DNA of 36,134 nt, from positions 1-36,134 of the forward strand of contig CAKSDJ010000010.1 in the NCBI GenBank assembly GCA_934445015.1, in the 5' to 3' direction. Every line of letters starts with the position of its first letter. The stretch's first letter is position 1. Below, in pieces: positions 6,987 to 14,262 of this stretch. Origin of the DNA: an uncultured Eubacteriales bacterium. Lineage in GTDB: Bacteria; Bacillota; Clostridia; Oscillospirales; Acutalibacteraceae. A model generated the notes under the pieces. The model made no database searches, was not told where the DNA came from, and was given only the letters and a program-made list of their open reading frames with translations. A program made the translations under genes and the position numbers.

Positions 6987-8417
6987 TCATTTTCGGATAA
7001 AAACATTTTCAATTTTTTGCTCTACCGTTGCCATATCAAGATTTTTTACCTTTACGCTGTCGGCATTTTCGCTGCGGACCGTGATTTTCACCTTACAGGT
7101 CTTATATTTTCGGTCTGCAGGGGTCTGGGTTATTTTTATAACGCCGATTTTGTTTTTGTTGCAATAAAGTTCTCTGATTATAAATCCCTCGGAGCCTGCC
7201 GCCAGAACGCAGTCGCCGAGCGACAGTCCGCCGTATTTATAGTTGCGGTAGCACACCGTTGCATAATAAACGTCTATTCCGAGCAGAACAAGGGTCAAAA
7301 ACAGTACAAGCCTGTCAAAATACGGAAACAGCGCCGAAAGTGCAATGCCGATTAAAATTATGCAAAGCAAAAAAAGTGTGGGTATATACAAAAATCTGAA
7401 AAGCGCCCTCGGGTATCTTTTCGGAGTTATAAATTCGTCTTTTACCGATATCATAGGAAAATGCACCTTGAACTGCCGTTCGATTTCGGCATGCTCCGCC
7501 ACCGGAATAACAACCGCTTTTTCGCCGCGCATATTGCCGTATCCGCCTATTGACGCCCGCATTGAAAATCTTTTAAAAAGGCGCAGCAGCGGTGTCTGCT
7601 CAAGGCAAACATTATTGACCTGCGATTTTTTAAAGACTGTTCTTTTTCGCACTATAACGCCCGACTGTATATCCACCTCGTCTTTTCCGCTTTGAAGTTT
7701 AAAGTTTAAGTTTTTAAAAAACGATATTAAAAACGAAACGCTGTATGCCACAAGAAAAACAATAGTTATGGCGTTTACAACCGGCGGAAAAACTGTGCTG
7801 AATTTTTCGGCAATAACGTTGATTTCATCAAAAAGCATATCCGATATTGCAATGCCCAACAGTTCGCTCGTTTGATTTATAATAGGTATTCCGACTATTA
7901 TTCCCGTTGCGGCTGATGAAGTTGTTGCCGCAAGAACAGCGATTTTAAATGCCGAAAATTTTATTATCTCCCGATTTTCTTCGCCGTATATGAGTTTAAA
8001 AAGCCTTTTTGCGTCCTGACTGTACATTTTTAAACTGAAGTCGCTTTTTTGCGGTGTGCCGGCTTCGGTGTTTATTGAACATTCAACGCTTTTAAAAATC
8101 AAATCAAACGGGCCTTGCCGCAGCACCACGCTTGAAAGCCGCGACACCTCTATAACGGCGCAGTTTTTTATTATGACGCCGTTTTTAACCGTAACGCTTT
8201 TGTCGTTTACCGAAATATCGATTGAACGCCACCTGAGCACCGCTATTATAAGCACAAAAACAAATGCGGCGGTTTCAAGCGTAAATAAGCCGTCTATTTC
8301 ACCCTTTGTAAAATACTGTATTACCGCGCGCACTATCGGCAGCACAAGCACAAACAAATAGGGTTTCATAAGTTTTATAATCATTATCGGGTGCGCTTTA
8401 AAGTTGGTTTTAATCAT
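6987..8417 (-). CDS. bPH2 (DUF304/YdbT-like) membrane protein
   Basis: This 476-residue membrane protein has the YdbT-like build: repeated bacterial PH (bPH2) domains alternating with paired membrane helices. Hydrophobic pairs occur near 17-70, 155-230 and 345-390; beta-rich PH-like segments follow each (for example SVTVKNGVIIK, VDIQSGVIVRKRTVFKKSQVNNV). The last of these repeats is the most typical of the family, which uses phrases like QVNxVxLEQTPLLRLF. The start ATG overlaps the previous PH gene by 8 nt with GAGGA 9 bases upstream, so the two are translationally coupled. In Bacillus the YdbS/YdbT pair has been tied to resistance to amylocyclicin, but the role here is unknown. Confidence 0.85.
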   Translation of the reverse strand: MIKTNFKAHPIMIIKLMKPYLFVLVLPIVRAVIQYFTKGEIDGLFTLETAAFVFVLIIAVLRWRSIDISVNDKSVTVKNGVIIKNCAVIEVSRLSSVVLRQGPFDLIFKSVECSINTEAGTPQKSDFSLKMYSQDAKRLFKLIYGEENREIIKFSAFKIAVLAATTSSAATGIIVGIPIINQTSELLGIAISDMLFDEINVIAEKFSTVFPPVVNAITIVFLVAYSVSFLISFFKNLNFKLQSGKDEVDIQSGVIVRKRTVFKKSQVNNVCLEQTPLLRLFKRFSMRASIGGYGNMRGEKAVVIPVAEHAEIERQFKVHFPMISVKDEFITPKRYPRALFRFLYIPTLFLLCIILIGIALSALFPYFDRLVLFLTLVLLGIDVYYATVCYRNYKYGGLSLGDCVLAAGSEGFIIRELYCNKNKIGVIKITQTPADRKYKTCKVKITVRSENADSVKVKNLDMATVEQKIENVFIRK

Positions 8418-8841
8418 TAGGTTTGATCCTCAAATTGTCAAGCAGATACTCAGCGTTGATGCTTTCGATTTCGGGTATCAGCATCCAGCCGCGCGCAGCT
8501 TTAAGCAAAACGCATTTCAGTTTCATAAGCGAGGCAATCGGCGTTGTGACCGTTTGTGCAAACACAAGCCGCGGAAACGGCATAATCTGCGTTGTTTTAA
8601 TAAAAACGCCTTTTGAAATACATATTGAATTATCGTCGACCGTAATGGAGTAACTTTTAAAATAAAAGGGGATATACACAAATGCCGCCAGCAGTCCAAG
8701 CGCCGCAATTATCGCTGCAGGCAGCAGAAACCACAGCGTATATCGGCTGAAAAACGATACAATGCCGCAAAGCGCGATAAAAGCTATAATCACCCTTACC
8801 TGCCATAAAAATCTCGTTTTACCGGGTAGACTGAAAGTCAT
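8410..8841 (-). CDS. bPH2 (DUF304/YdbS-like) membrane protein
   Basis: This 143-residue partner of the downstream YdbT-like gene has two adjacent membrane helices (about 14-58) followed by one bPH2 domain (YSITVDDNSICISKGVFIKTTQIMPF). The length is typical of YdbS. It lies 4 nt downstream of rarA and overlaps the next gene by 8 nt, so the three form one transcript from the rarA promoter. The function is membrane-associated but otherwise unassigned. Confidence 0.83.
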   Translation of the reverse strand: MTFSLPGKTRFLWQVRVIIAFIALCGIVSFFSRYTLWFLLPAAIIAALGLLAAFVYIPFYFKSYSITVDDNSICISKGVFIKTTQIMPFPRLVFAQTVTTPIASLMKLKCVLLKAARGWMLIPEIESINAEYLLDNLRIKPND

Positions 8842-8845
8842 ATAT

Positions 8846-10117
8846 TCACACCCCTTGCTTGTTTTTTATCTTATCCCAATAATCTTTAAAACTCTGCTCG
8901 CTTTTATTATCACCGAACCTATAATAAGTTTTGTTTTTTATATTATCCGGCAAATACTGTTGGTTTACATAATGCTTTGGATATGAATGGGGATAAAGAT
9001 AGTGCTGACCCTTTATTTCGGCATCCTCGCCATCAAAATGTTTGTTTTGCAAATGCCTCGGAACATCGCCGCCTATACCGCGTTCAACATCTTCCATAGC
9101 GGCGTTTATCGCGTCGTGTGCAGACACGGATTTAGGACTTGTAGCAACAAGTATAACTGCGTTTGCAAGCGGCAGCCGCGCCTCGGGCAGACCAACCGTC
9201 AAAGCGGTGTCAACGGCAGCCTTAACTATAGGTATTATCTGTGGATAAGCGAGCCCTACGTCCTCATTGGCACATACCAAAAGTCTGCGGCAGGCGCTTG
9301 GCAGATCACCTGCGGCAAGCAACCTTGCAAGGTAGTAAACGGCAGCGTCGGGGTCGGAGCCGCGCATCGATTTCTGGTACGCAGAAATAATATCGTAATG
9401 CTCGTCGCCCTCACGGTCGTAACGCACCGAATTGCCCGATAATATCTGCTCTACCGTATCGTCTGAAATTTCGGGTTCCGAGTCACCAGAAGTTAACATA
9501 ACGCATAGTTCAAGCATATTGAGCGACCGCCTTACGTCGCCTGCGGCGGCACGTGCTATTTTAGACACGCTTTCATCGCTTATCTTAATTTTTTTGCCGT
9601 TTTCATCGCTCAATATTTTTATTGCGCGGTTTAAAACGGTAATTATATCGTTTGCCGAAAGGGTTTTAAACTCAAACACGGTCGAACGGCTTAAAATGGC
9701 GTTGTATACATAAAAATACGGATTTTCGGTGGTAGACGCTATCAGTGTAATGTCACCGTTTTCTATGTACGACAGCAAAATCTGCTGTTGCTTTTTATTA
9801 AAATACTGTATTTCGTCAAGATACAAAAGTATGCCCGAAACCGCGTCAACCGTGCCGATTTCGCCGATTATATCCTTAATATCCGCGGTAGAGGCGGTAG
9901 TTGCGTTAAGATAGCAAAGTTTTTTGCCTGTTTTAGAGGCGATTATTTTTGCAACTGTAGTTTTGCCCACGCCCGACGGACCGTAAAAGATCAGGTTGGG
10001 AATATCGCCCGATTCTATTATTTTGCGTAAAATTCTGCCCTTGCTCAAAAGATGCTGCTGACCGGCAACTTCATCAATATCAGTGGGTCTTAATCTGTCT
10101 GCAAGCGGTGTAGGCAT
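8846..10117 (-). CDS. rarA: Replication-associated recombination ATPase RarA (MgsA)
   Basis: The 423-residue AAA+ clamp-loader-like ATPase RarA/MgsA acts at stalled forks and gaps. Walker A GPSGVGKTT is at 46-54, Walker B LLYLDEIQ near 97-104, sensor-1 STTENPYF and an arginine-finger region SRSTVFEF follow, then the C-terminal tetramerisation domain (LARLLAAGDLPSACRRLLVCANEDVGLAYP). The start is ATG at 10117 with GGAG 8 bases upstream and a TTGAAA/TAAAAT promoter. It heads a transcript into the two PH-domain genes. A perfect DnaA-box sequence (TGTGGATAA, 9240-9248) occurs within the coding region. Confidence 0.96.
   Translation of the reverse strand: MPTPLADRLRPTDIDEVAGQQHLLSKGRILRKIIESGDIPNLIFYGPSGVGKTTVAKIIASKTGKKLCYLNATTASTADIKDIIGEIGTVDAVSGILLYLDEIQYFNKKQQQILLSYIENGDITLIASTTENPYFYVYNAILSRSTVFEFKTLSANDIITVLNRAIKILSDENGKKIKISDESVSKIARAAAGDVRRSLNMLELCVMLTSGDSEPEISDDTVEQILSGNSVRYDREGDEHYDIISAYQKSMRGSDPDAAVYYLARLLAAGDLPSACRRLLVCANEDVGLAYPQIIPIVKAAVDTALTVGLPEARLPLANAVILVATSPKSVSAHDAINAAMEDVERGIGGDVPRHLQNKHFDGEDAEIKGQHYLYPHSYPKHYVNQQYLPDNIKNKTYYRFGDNKSEQSFKDYWDKIKNKQGV
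9240..9248. promoter_or_regulatory. Perfect DnaA-box sequence inside rarA
   Basis: TGTGGATAA (TTATCCACA on the minus strand) matches the 9-mer consensus exactly. It is coding sequence and alone, about 12 kb from the origin, so it may be chance; isolated boxes can titrate DnaA. Confidence 0.4.
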
Positions 10118-10152
10118 TATTTTTACTCCTTTACAATAATACTATTATATAT

Positions 10153-10181
10153 ATTTTACATTATTTATTATTCTTTTTCAA
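10153..10181 (-). promoter_or_regulatory. rarA: rarA promoter
   Basis: Minus-strand TTGAAA (10181-10176), 17-nt spacer, TAAAAT (10158-10153), 35 nt before the rarA ATG in the 109-nt gap shared with the divergent flippase gene. Confidence 0.6.
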
Positions 10182-10226
10182 CTCCAATAAGCATAAATAT
10201 AACTGAATATCGCTTGGAGTGTTAAT

Positions 10227-11762
10227 ATGAGAAAAACCGTTTTTATAAAAAATGCCGCCGTGCTTACGGTATCGTCGCTTATTCTGCGATTTGCAGGCAT
10301 TGTTTTTAAGGTGTGGCTTGCCGCAAAAATAGGCTCTGAAGGAATCGGACTTTACCAGCTTGTATTTTCGGTGTATATGTTTACGGCAACCTTTGCCACA
10401 AGCGGAATTTCTACCGCGGTAACGCGCCTTGTAAGCGAGGAACTCGCGGTCGGCAAAAAAAGCGGCGTAAAGCGCATACTTGTGCGGTGCATTGAATTAT
10501 CGGTGATAATTGCGGCACTTTCAATAGCAATATTGTTTTTCGGCGCGGATTTTATATCCGTTTATATCTTAAAGGAAACCCGTGCGGCGCTTTCGCTTAA
10601 AATACTTGCGTTTTCGCTGCCTTTTATGGGAATTTCATCCTGTATACGCGGATACTTTATTGCACGGCGCAAGGCAATGCCGTCTTCGGTTTCGCAGATA
10701 CTTGAACAAACGGTGCGGATAGTTTTAATAATAACCCTTATAAGCCGCTATAACCATTTGGGACTCGAATACTCCTGTGCGGCGGTTCTGATAGGAGACA
10801 CCGTTGCCGAAGCGCTGGCTTGCGCGTATATTTATCTGCTTTACAAACTTGATTTCCGCAAACTTAAAACAGCCGCAGGGTCGGGCCGCGCGCCGTATAA
10901 ACTGCTGCCGGCAATATCGCACATTGCAACACCCATAACTCTTGGCAGATACCTGAACTCTTTTTTGCGTATGATTGAAAACATTTTGGTTCCGCAATGC
11001 CTTAGCGCAAGCGCCGCAGGTGATGTAAACGGCATATCGCTTTTCGGTATGATAAAGGGTATGGCTTTGCCGCTTTTGTTTTTTCCGTCTACGCTTTTAA
11101 ACGCTATGTCCACCCTGTTGATACCCGAAATTTCGGAATCGGCTGTACGCAAAAGAAACGGAATTGTTCAAAACATATCGTACCGTATAATAAAAATCAC
11201 AAGCCTTGTATCTGTTATTTTTTCTGCCCTGTTTTTTGTCGGGGGCAGAAAAATAGGTTTGCTGGTTTACGGCGACGCCGATGTCGGAGCGTTGTTATGC
11301 GCCTTGTCACCAATTGTGCCGTTTATGTATTTGGACGCAATATCCGACGGCATTTTAAAGGGCCTCGACCAGCAAAAATTTACTTTTCATACGTCTGTGG
11401 GCGACTCTGCAATAAGAATAGTGCTTGTTTTGTTGCTGCTGCGGCGTTTCGGCATTAACTCATTTATAGCGATTATGTATTTTTCTAACTTTTTTACTTG
11501 CTTTTTAAACACAGGCAGGCTCATAAAGGTAACAAAGCTGCGCCTTGACCTCACAAACATATTTTTTCTGCCTGCCTGCGGTGCGCTTACGCTGTGTTTC
11601 GGCGTGAACACTCTTTTAAAAACGCTTTTTAATATGTCGGATTTAATATATACGGTTTGCCTGTCGGTTATTTGCTTAGCACTTTATTTTGTATACCTGT
11701 TTATGCTCGGAATAATAGACCGTGACGATATAAATGCAATAAAGGCGGTCAAATCAAATTAA
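10227..11762 (+). CDS. SpoVB/MurJ-superfamily polysaccharide or lipid-linked flippase
   Basis: This 511-residue protein of the MATE-like MVF/SpoVB superfamily has about 13-14 membrane helices. Its N-terminus (TVSSLILRFAGIVFKVWLAAKIGSEGIGLYQLVFSVY, broken here across helices 1-2) is typical of Firmicute stage V sporulation protein B-like members, which move lipid-linked precursors across the membrane. ATG 10227 is preceded by GGAG 7 nt upstream. It is one of very few plus-strand genes here and is convergent with the DUF421 gene, with only 23 nt between stops. SpoVB, YkvU and YtgP cannot be told apart from sequence alone, so I give no symbol. Confidence 0.9.
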   Translation: MRKTVFIKNAAVLTVSSLILRFAGIVFKVWLAAKIGSEGIGLYQLVFSVYMFTATFATSGISTAVTRLVSEELAVGKKSGVKRILVRCIELSVIIAALSIAILFFGADFISVYILKETRAALSLKILAFSLPFMGISSCIRGYFIARRKAMPSSVSQILEQTVRIVLIITLISRYNHLGLEYSCAAVLIGDTVAEALACAYIYLLYKLDFRKLKTAAGSGRAPYKLLPAISHIATPITLGRYLNSFLRMIENILVPQCLSASAAGDVNGISLFGMIKGMALPLLFFPSTLLNAMSTLLIPEISESAVRKRNGIVQNISYRIIKITSLVSVIFSALFFVGGRKIGLLVYGDADVGALLCALSPIVPFMYLDAISDGILKGLDQQKFTFHTSVGDSAIRIVLVLLLLRRFGINSFIAIMYFSNFFTCFLNTGRLIKVTKLRLDLTNIFFLPACGALTLCFGVNTLLKTLFNMSDLIYTVCLSVICLALYFVYLFMLGIIDRDDINAIKAVKSN

Positions 11763-11785
11763 AAGATTTAATCGCCCTGCAAAAT

Positions 11786-12460
11786 TTATTCGGTTTTAAA
11801 AACGGTTAATTGATTGTTGTTGTCGCACAAAGCCAAAAAGACCTGTTTTTCGCTTTTTATTCCCTGAACTTTAAGTTCGTTTTTCAACCAGTTTTTATCC
11901 AACCCCAAACGGTTCAGATTTTCGGTAAGAACGGCGCCGTCCATAATTACCTCTGTGCTTATCGGTTCGGGTTCGGGTATAATATTCATATCAAGCGGAT
12001 TTGCGGGCCGTTTTGTGCTGAGCGGCAAAATCGTAAGCCTGCCGTTGTACTCAAAGATTGCCGTCTGAATATCGTTAAGGTTAAAAAAGCCCTCTTGCCT
12101 GCACATCACCATAAATTCGCTTAGATCCAGCTTTGCCTTTTTCATATTTTTGCGATAAAGTTTGCCGTTGTTCATAATAATTGTGGGAGTCCCGTTTATA
12201 AATTTTCGGGTGCGCGGTATTTTGTTCATCAAAACGTTTAAAATTACGGCAATCGCTCCGTAAACCAGCATGGCAACAAATGGTTGCCACGGTTTTTCAA
12301 GTTCGGTTGCAAGTTCCGCCGCTATTGAGCCTATTGTAATACCCGAAATATAATCAAAAAAATCAAGTTGCGACATTTGTTTGTGACCGGTGATCTTTGC
12401 GATTATAAAAAGCGTTACGGCAGATAACACCGAGGTCAGAATAATTTTTACGGTTTCCAT
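11786..12460 (-). CDS. DUF421 (YetF-like) membrane protein
   Basis: The protein has three N-terminal membrane helices (LTSVLSAVTLFIIAKI; ISGITIGSIAAELA; FVAMLVYGAIAVIL) followed by the two-part cytoplasmic DUF421 domain (GTPTIIMNNGKLY, MCRQEGFFNLNDIQTAIFEYNG). ATG at 12460 with AGGAGG six bases upstream gives 224 aa; an 18-residue longer frame from 12514 would begin inside the upstream terminator hairpin and is unlikely. YetF-type proteins are spore-associated in Bacillus, and some germinant-receptor-linked homologues exist; the function here is not known. It is separated from tadA by a terminator. Confidence 0.9.
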   Translation of the reverse strand: METVKIILTSVLSAVTLFIIAKITGHKQMSQLDFFDYISGITIGSIAAELATELEKPWQPFVAMLVYGAIAVILNVLMNKIPRTRKFINGTPTIIMNNGKLYRKNMKKAKLDLSEFMVMCRQEGFFNLNDIQTAIFEYNGRLTILPLSTKRPANPLDMNIIPEPEPISTEVIMDGAVLTENLNRLGLDKNWLKNELKVQGIKSEKQVFLALCDNNNQLTVFKTE

Positions 12461-12511
12461 TTTAAACCTCCTGAATTTTTTAAAATTATTCCCCCTTTTC
12501 TTTAAAATAAA

Positions 12512-12541
12512 CATAAGCCGCCGGTTACCCGACGGCTTATG
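12512..12541 (-). terminator. Terminator ending the dnaA-to-tadA cluster
   Basis: Stem CATAAGCCGCCGG (12512-12524) and CCGACGGCTTATG (12529-12541) with one wobble pair and a 4-nt loop, 20 nt after the tadA stop. T-rich sequence lies on both sides, so it could work in either direction. Confidence 0.8.
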
Positions 12542-12560
12542 CCTTTTTAAAATAATAAAT

Positions 12561-13001
12561 TTATCTTTTTTCTTTAAAAAAATCTGTCAGAAGTTGTTTG
12601 CATTTTTCTTCACGAATACCGCCGTAAACTGCAATATCTGCCGCAAAAGGCAGGGCAGAAAAACTGATTGCACTGTCTACCGCGCCCATTTGCAGGTCAT
12701 ACGCCCCGAAAACCACCTCTTTTATACGGGCGTTTATTATCGCGCCTGCGCACATAGGGCAGGGTTCAAGCGTTACATATATTGTGCAGCCGTCAAGCCG
12801 CCAACTCGAAAGATATTTGCAGGCGGCGTTGATTGCCTCGGTTTCGGCGTGAGAAAGCGCGTTTTGTTTTTGCTCGCGTTTGTTGTAACCCTCGGCTATA
12901 ATTACGCCGTCTTTAACAATTACCGCCCCGACCGGCACTTCGCCCATAGCCGCGGCCTTTTCGGCAAGTTCAACAGCCCTGTCCATAAAACGGCTTTGCA
13001 T
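12561..13001 (-). CDS. tadA: tRNA-specific adenosine deaminase TadA
   Basis: This 146-residue zinc deaminase converts A34 to inosine in tRNA-Arg(ACG). The zinc/catalytic motifs are complete: HAE at 51-53 and PCPMC at 80-84 (C81, C84). VPVGAVIV near the N-terminus and the C-terminal FF segment (DFFKEKR) also fit the family. It is 10 nt downstream of the CPBP protease gene and is the last gene before the cluster terminator. Confidence 0.96.
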   Translation of the reverse strand: MQSRFMDRAVELAEKAAAMGEVPVGAVIVKDGVIIAEGYNKREQKQNALSHAETEAINAACKYLSSWRLDGCTIYVTLEPCPMCAGAIINARIKEVVFGAYDLQMGAVDSAISFSALPFAADIAVYGGIREEKCKQLLTDFFKEKR

Positions 13002-13011
13002 AACAACGCCC

Positions 13012-14196
13012 CTAAATTATAAAATACTTAAATGATTCAAGAATGTTTAATACCAAAAATACAATTATTATCCAGGAAGTAAAAAACCATTTGTATTTTT
13101 GCTTTTCGCTTGATTCGGTGCAGGCCTTTTCAAGCGCAAATATGTCGGAATATCTTTTAGAGATAATATATATACCGCATATTGCAGCAAGCAGACTAAA
13201 CAAAAGGTAAAGCGAATACAAAACGTTTTGCAGGTTTGAAGCCAAAGTGCTGCCGTCAAGGTAGGTGAATATAACCGACACGGCATTGTTGGTGCAGTGA
13301 ACCGCAACGCTTGCCCAAAGACTGCCCGTTTTTACATAAATGTAACCCAAAATCAATCCGACTATAACGGCAAACGGCATCTGGTCAAAGTTGCCGTGCA
13401 TAACGCCGAAAATAATCGACGACGTAACTATCGCAAACGCTTCGCCGTATTTTTTGAGCAAACCTATAACAATTCCGCGGCAGGCAAACTCCTCAACCAA
13501 AGCGGGAACAATCGCCGTTGCAATAAAGGTAAGCAAAAATCCGAAAAATCCGTTCGGGTTATCGCCGTAATCCACGCTGTAATCAATGCCGAAGCCTTCA
13601 AAAAACGCCGATGAATAGCTCATTGATATATTTGCAAAGGCGCAAAATCCTATGCCCAAAAGATAAAACGGCAAAAACGTATGTTTTTTTGGCGCACACA
13701 GGTCTACGGTTTTGTCAATGCGGCAACCTGCGCACCTTGCCGCTATAGGAAACGGCAGCAAAAACATAAGGCACGACGCAATTATTTGCAGCACCTGCTG
13801 AACCGCGGGGTTGCTTGCAAGGTCTATCGCCGCCGAATAACTTAAGCCTGCGATTTTTGTTGTGGCAAACAGATAAATAAAGGACCAGATAAAACTCATA
13901 AACGACAGGCAAATGCAGGGTATGCCTATTACCAAAGCGGTTTTTCTGATTTGCTTTTTTTCGGCAAAAGTCTGCGGTGTAAAACCGTAGGGTATATACA
14001 CAACAGGTGCCGCAGGCGGTGCATAAGCCACCTGCCCGTTATAAGCCTGCTCATCCGTTTGTGGTTCGGCATCTGCATAAATTGCAGCGCCTGCCTGTGC
14101 CTCTGTTTCGGTTTGGGGTTGTATGTCTGCCATAGGTTGTGCACCCGTCTGTTCGGACTCGGTGTTTTCGGCGTTAAAATTGTTTTCTTCTAACAT
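13012..14196 (-). CDS. CPBP-family intramembrane metalloprotease
   Basis: This is a CAAX-protease/bacteriocin-processing (CPBP, Abi) family membrane protein of 394 aa from ATG 14196, chosen over the ATG at 14226 because GGAG lies 7 nt upstream. Motif 1 is EEFACR (E235, E236, R240), motif 2 GVMH (H267) and motif 3 AVHCTNN (H300), so the presumed active site is intact. There are about eight membrane helices. The first 75 residues are a Gln/Glu/Ala/Pro-rich low-complexity tail, expected to be disordered and cytoplasmic. It sits 66 nt after gyrA and just before tadA. Substrate unknown. Confidence 0.88.
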   Translation of the reverse strand: MLEENNFNAENTESEQTGAQPMADIQPQTETEAQAGAAIYADAEPQTDEQAYNGQVAYAPPAAPVVYIPYGFTPQTFAEKKQIRKTALVIGIPCICLSFMSFIWSFIYLFATTKIAGLSYSAAIDLASNPAVQQVLQIIASCLMFLLPFPIAARCAGCRIDKTVDLCAPKKHTFLPFYLLGIGFCAFANISMSYSSAFFEGFGIDYSVDYGDNPNGFFGFLLTFIATAIVPALVEEFACRGIVIGLLKKYGEAFAIVTSSIIFGVMHGNFDQMPFAVIVGLILGYIYVKTGSLWASVAVHCTNNAVSVIFTYLDGSTLASNLQNVLYSLYLLFSLLAAICGIYIISKRYSDIFALEKACTESSEKQKYKWFFTSWIIIVFLVLNILESFKYFII

Positions 14197-14262
14197 AGAA
14201 ATACTCCTTTTTGAATATTTCCTCAAAACCTTAATTTTATAAGTGCAAAAAACTTTTTGAGA

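Noticed and set aside
9231..9250. DnaA box in rarA as a secondary origin element
   Set aside because: A single 9-mer within conserved coding sequence with no clustering or AT-rich flank; listed only as a weak site.
14195..14226. Longer CPBP protease start at 14226
   Set aside because: The internal ATG at 14196 has a well-spaced GGAG, and the extra residues are not part of the family.
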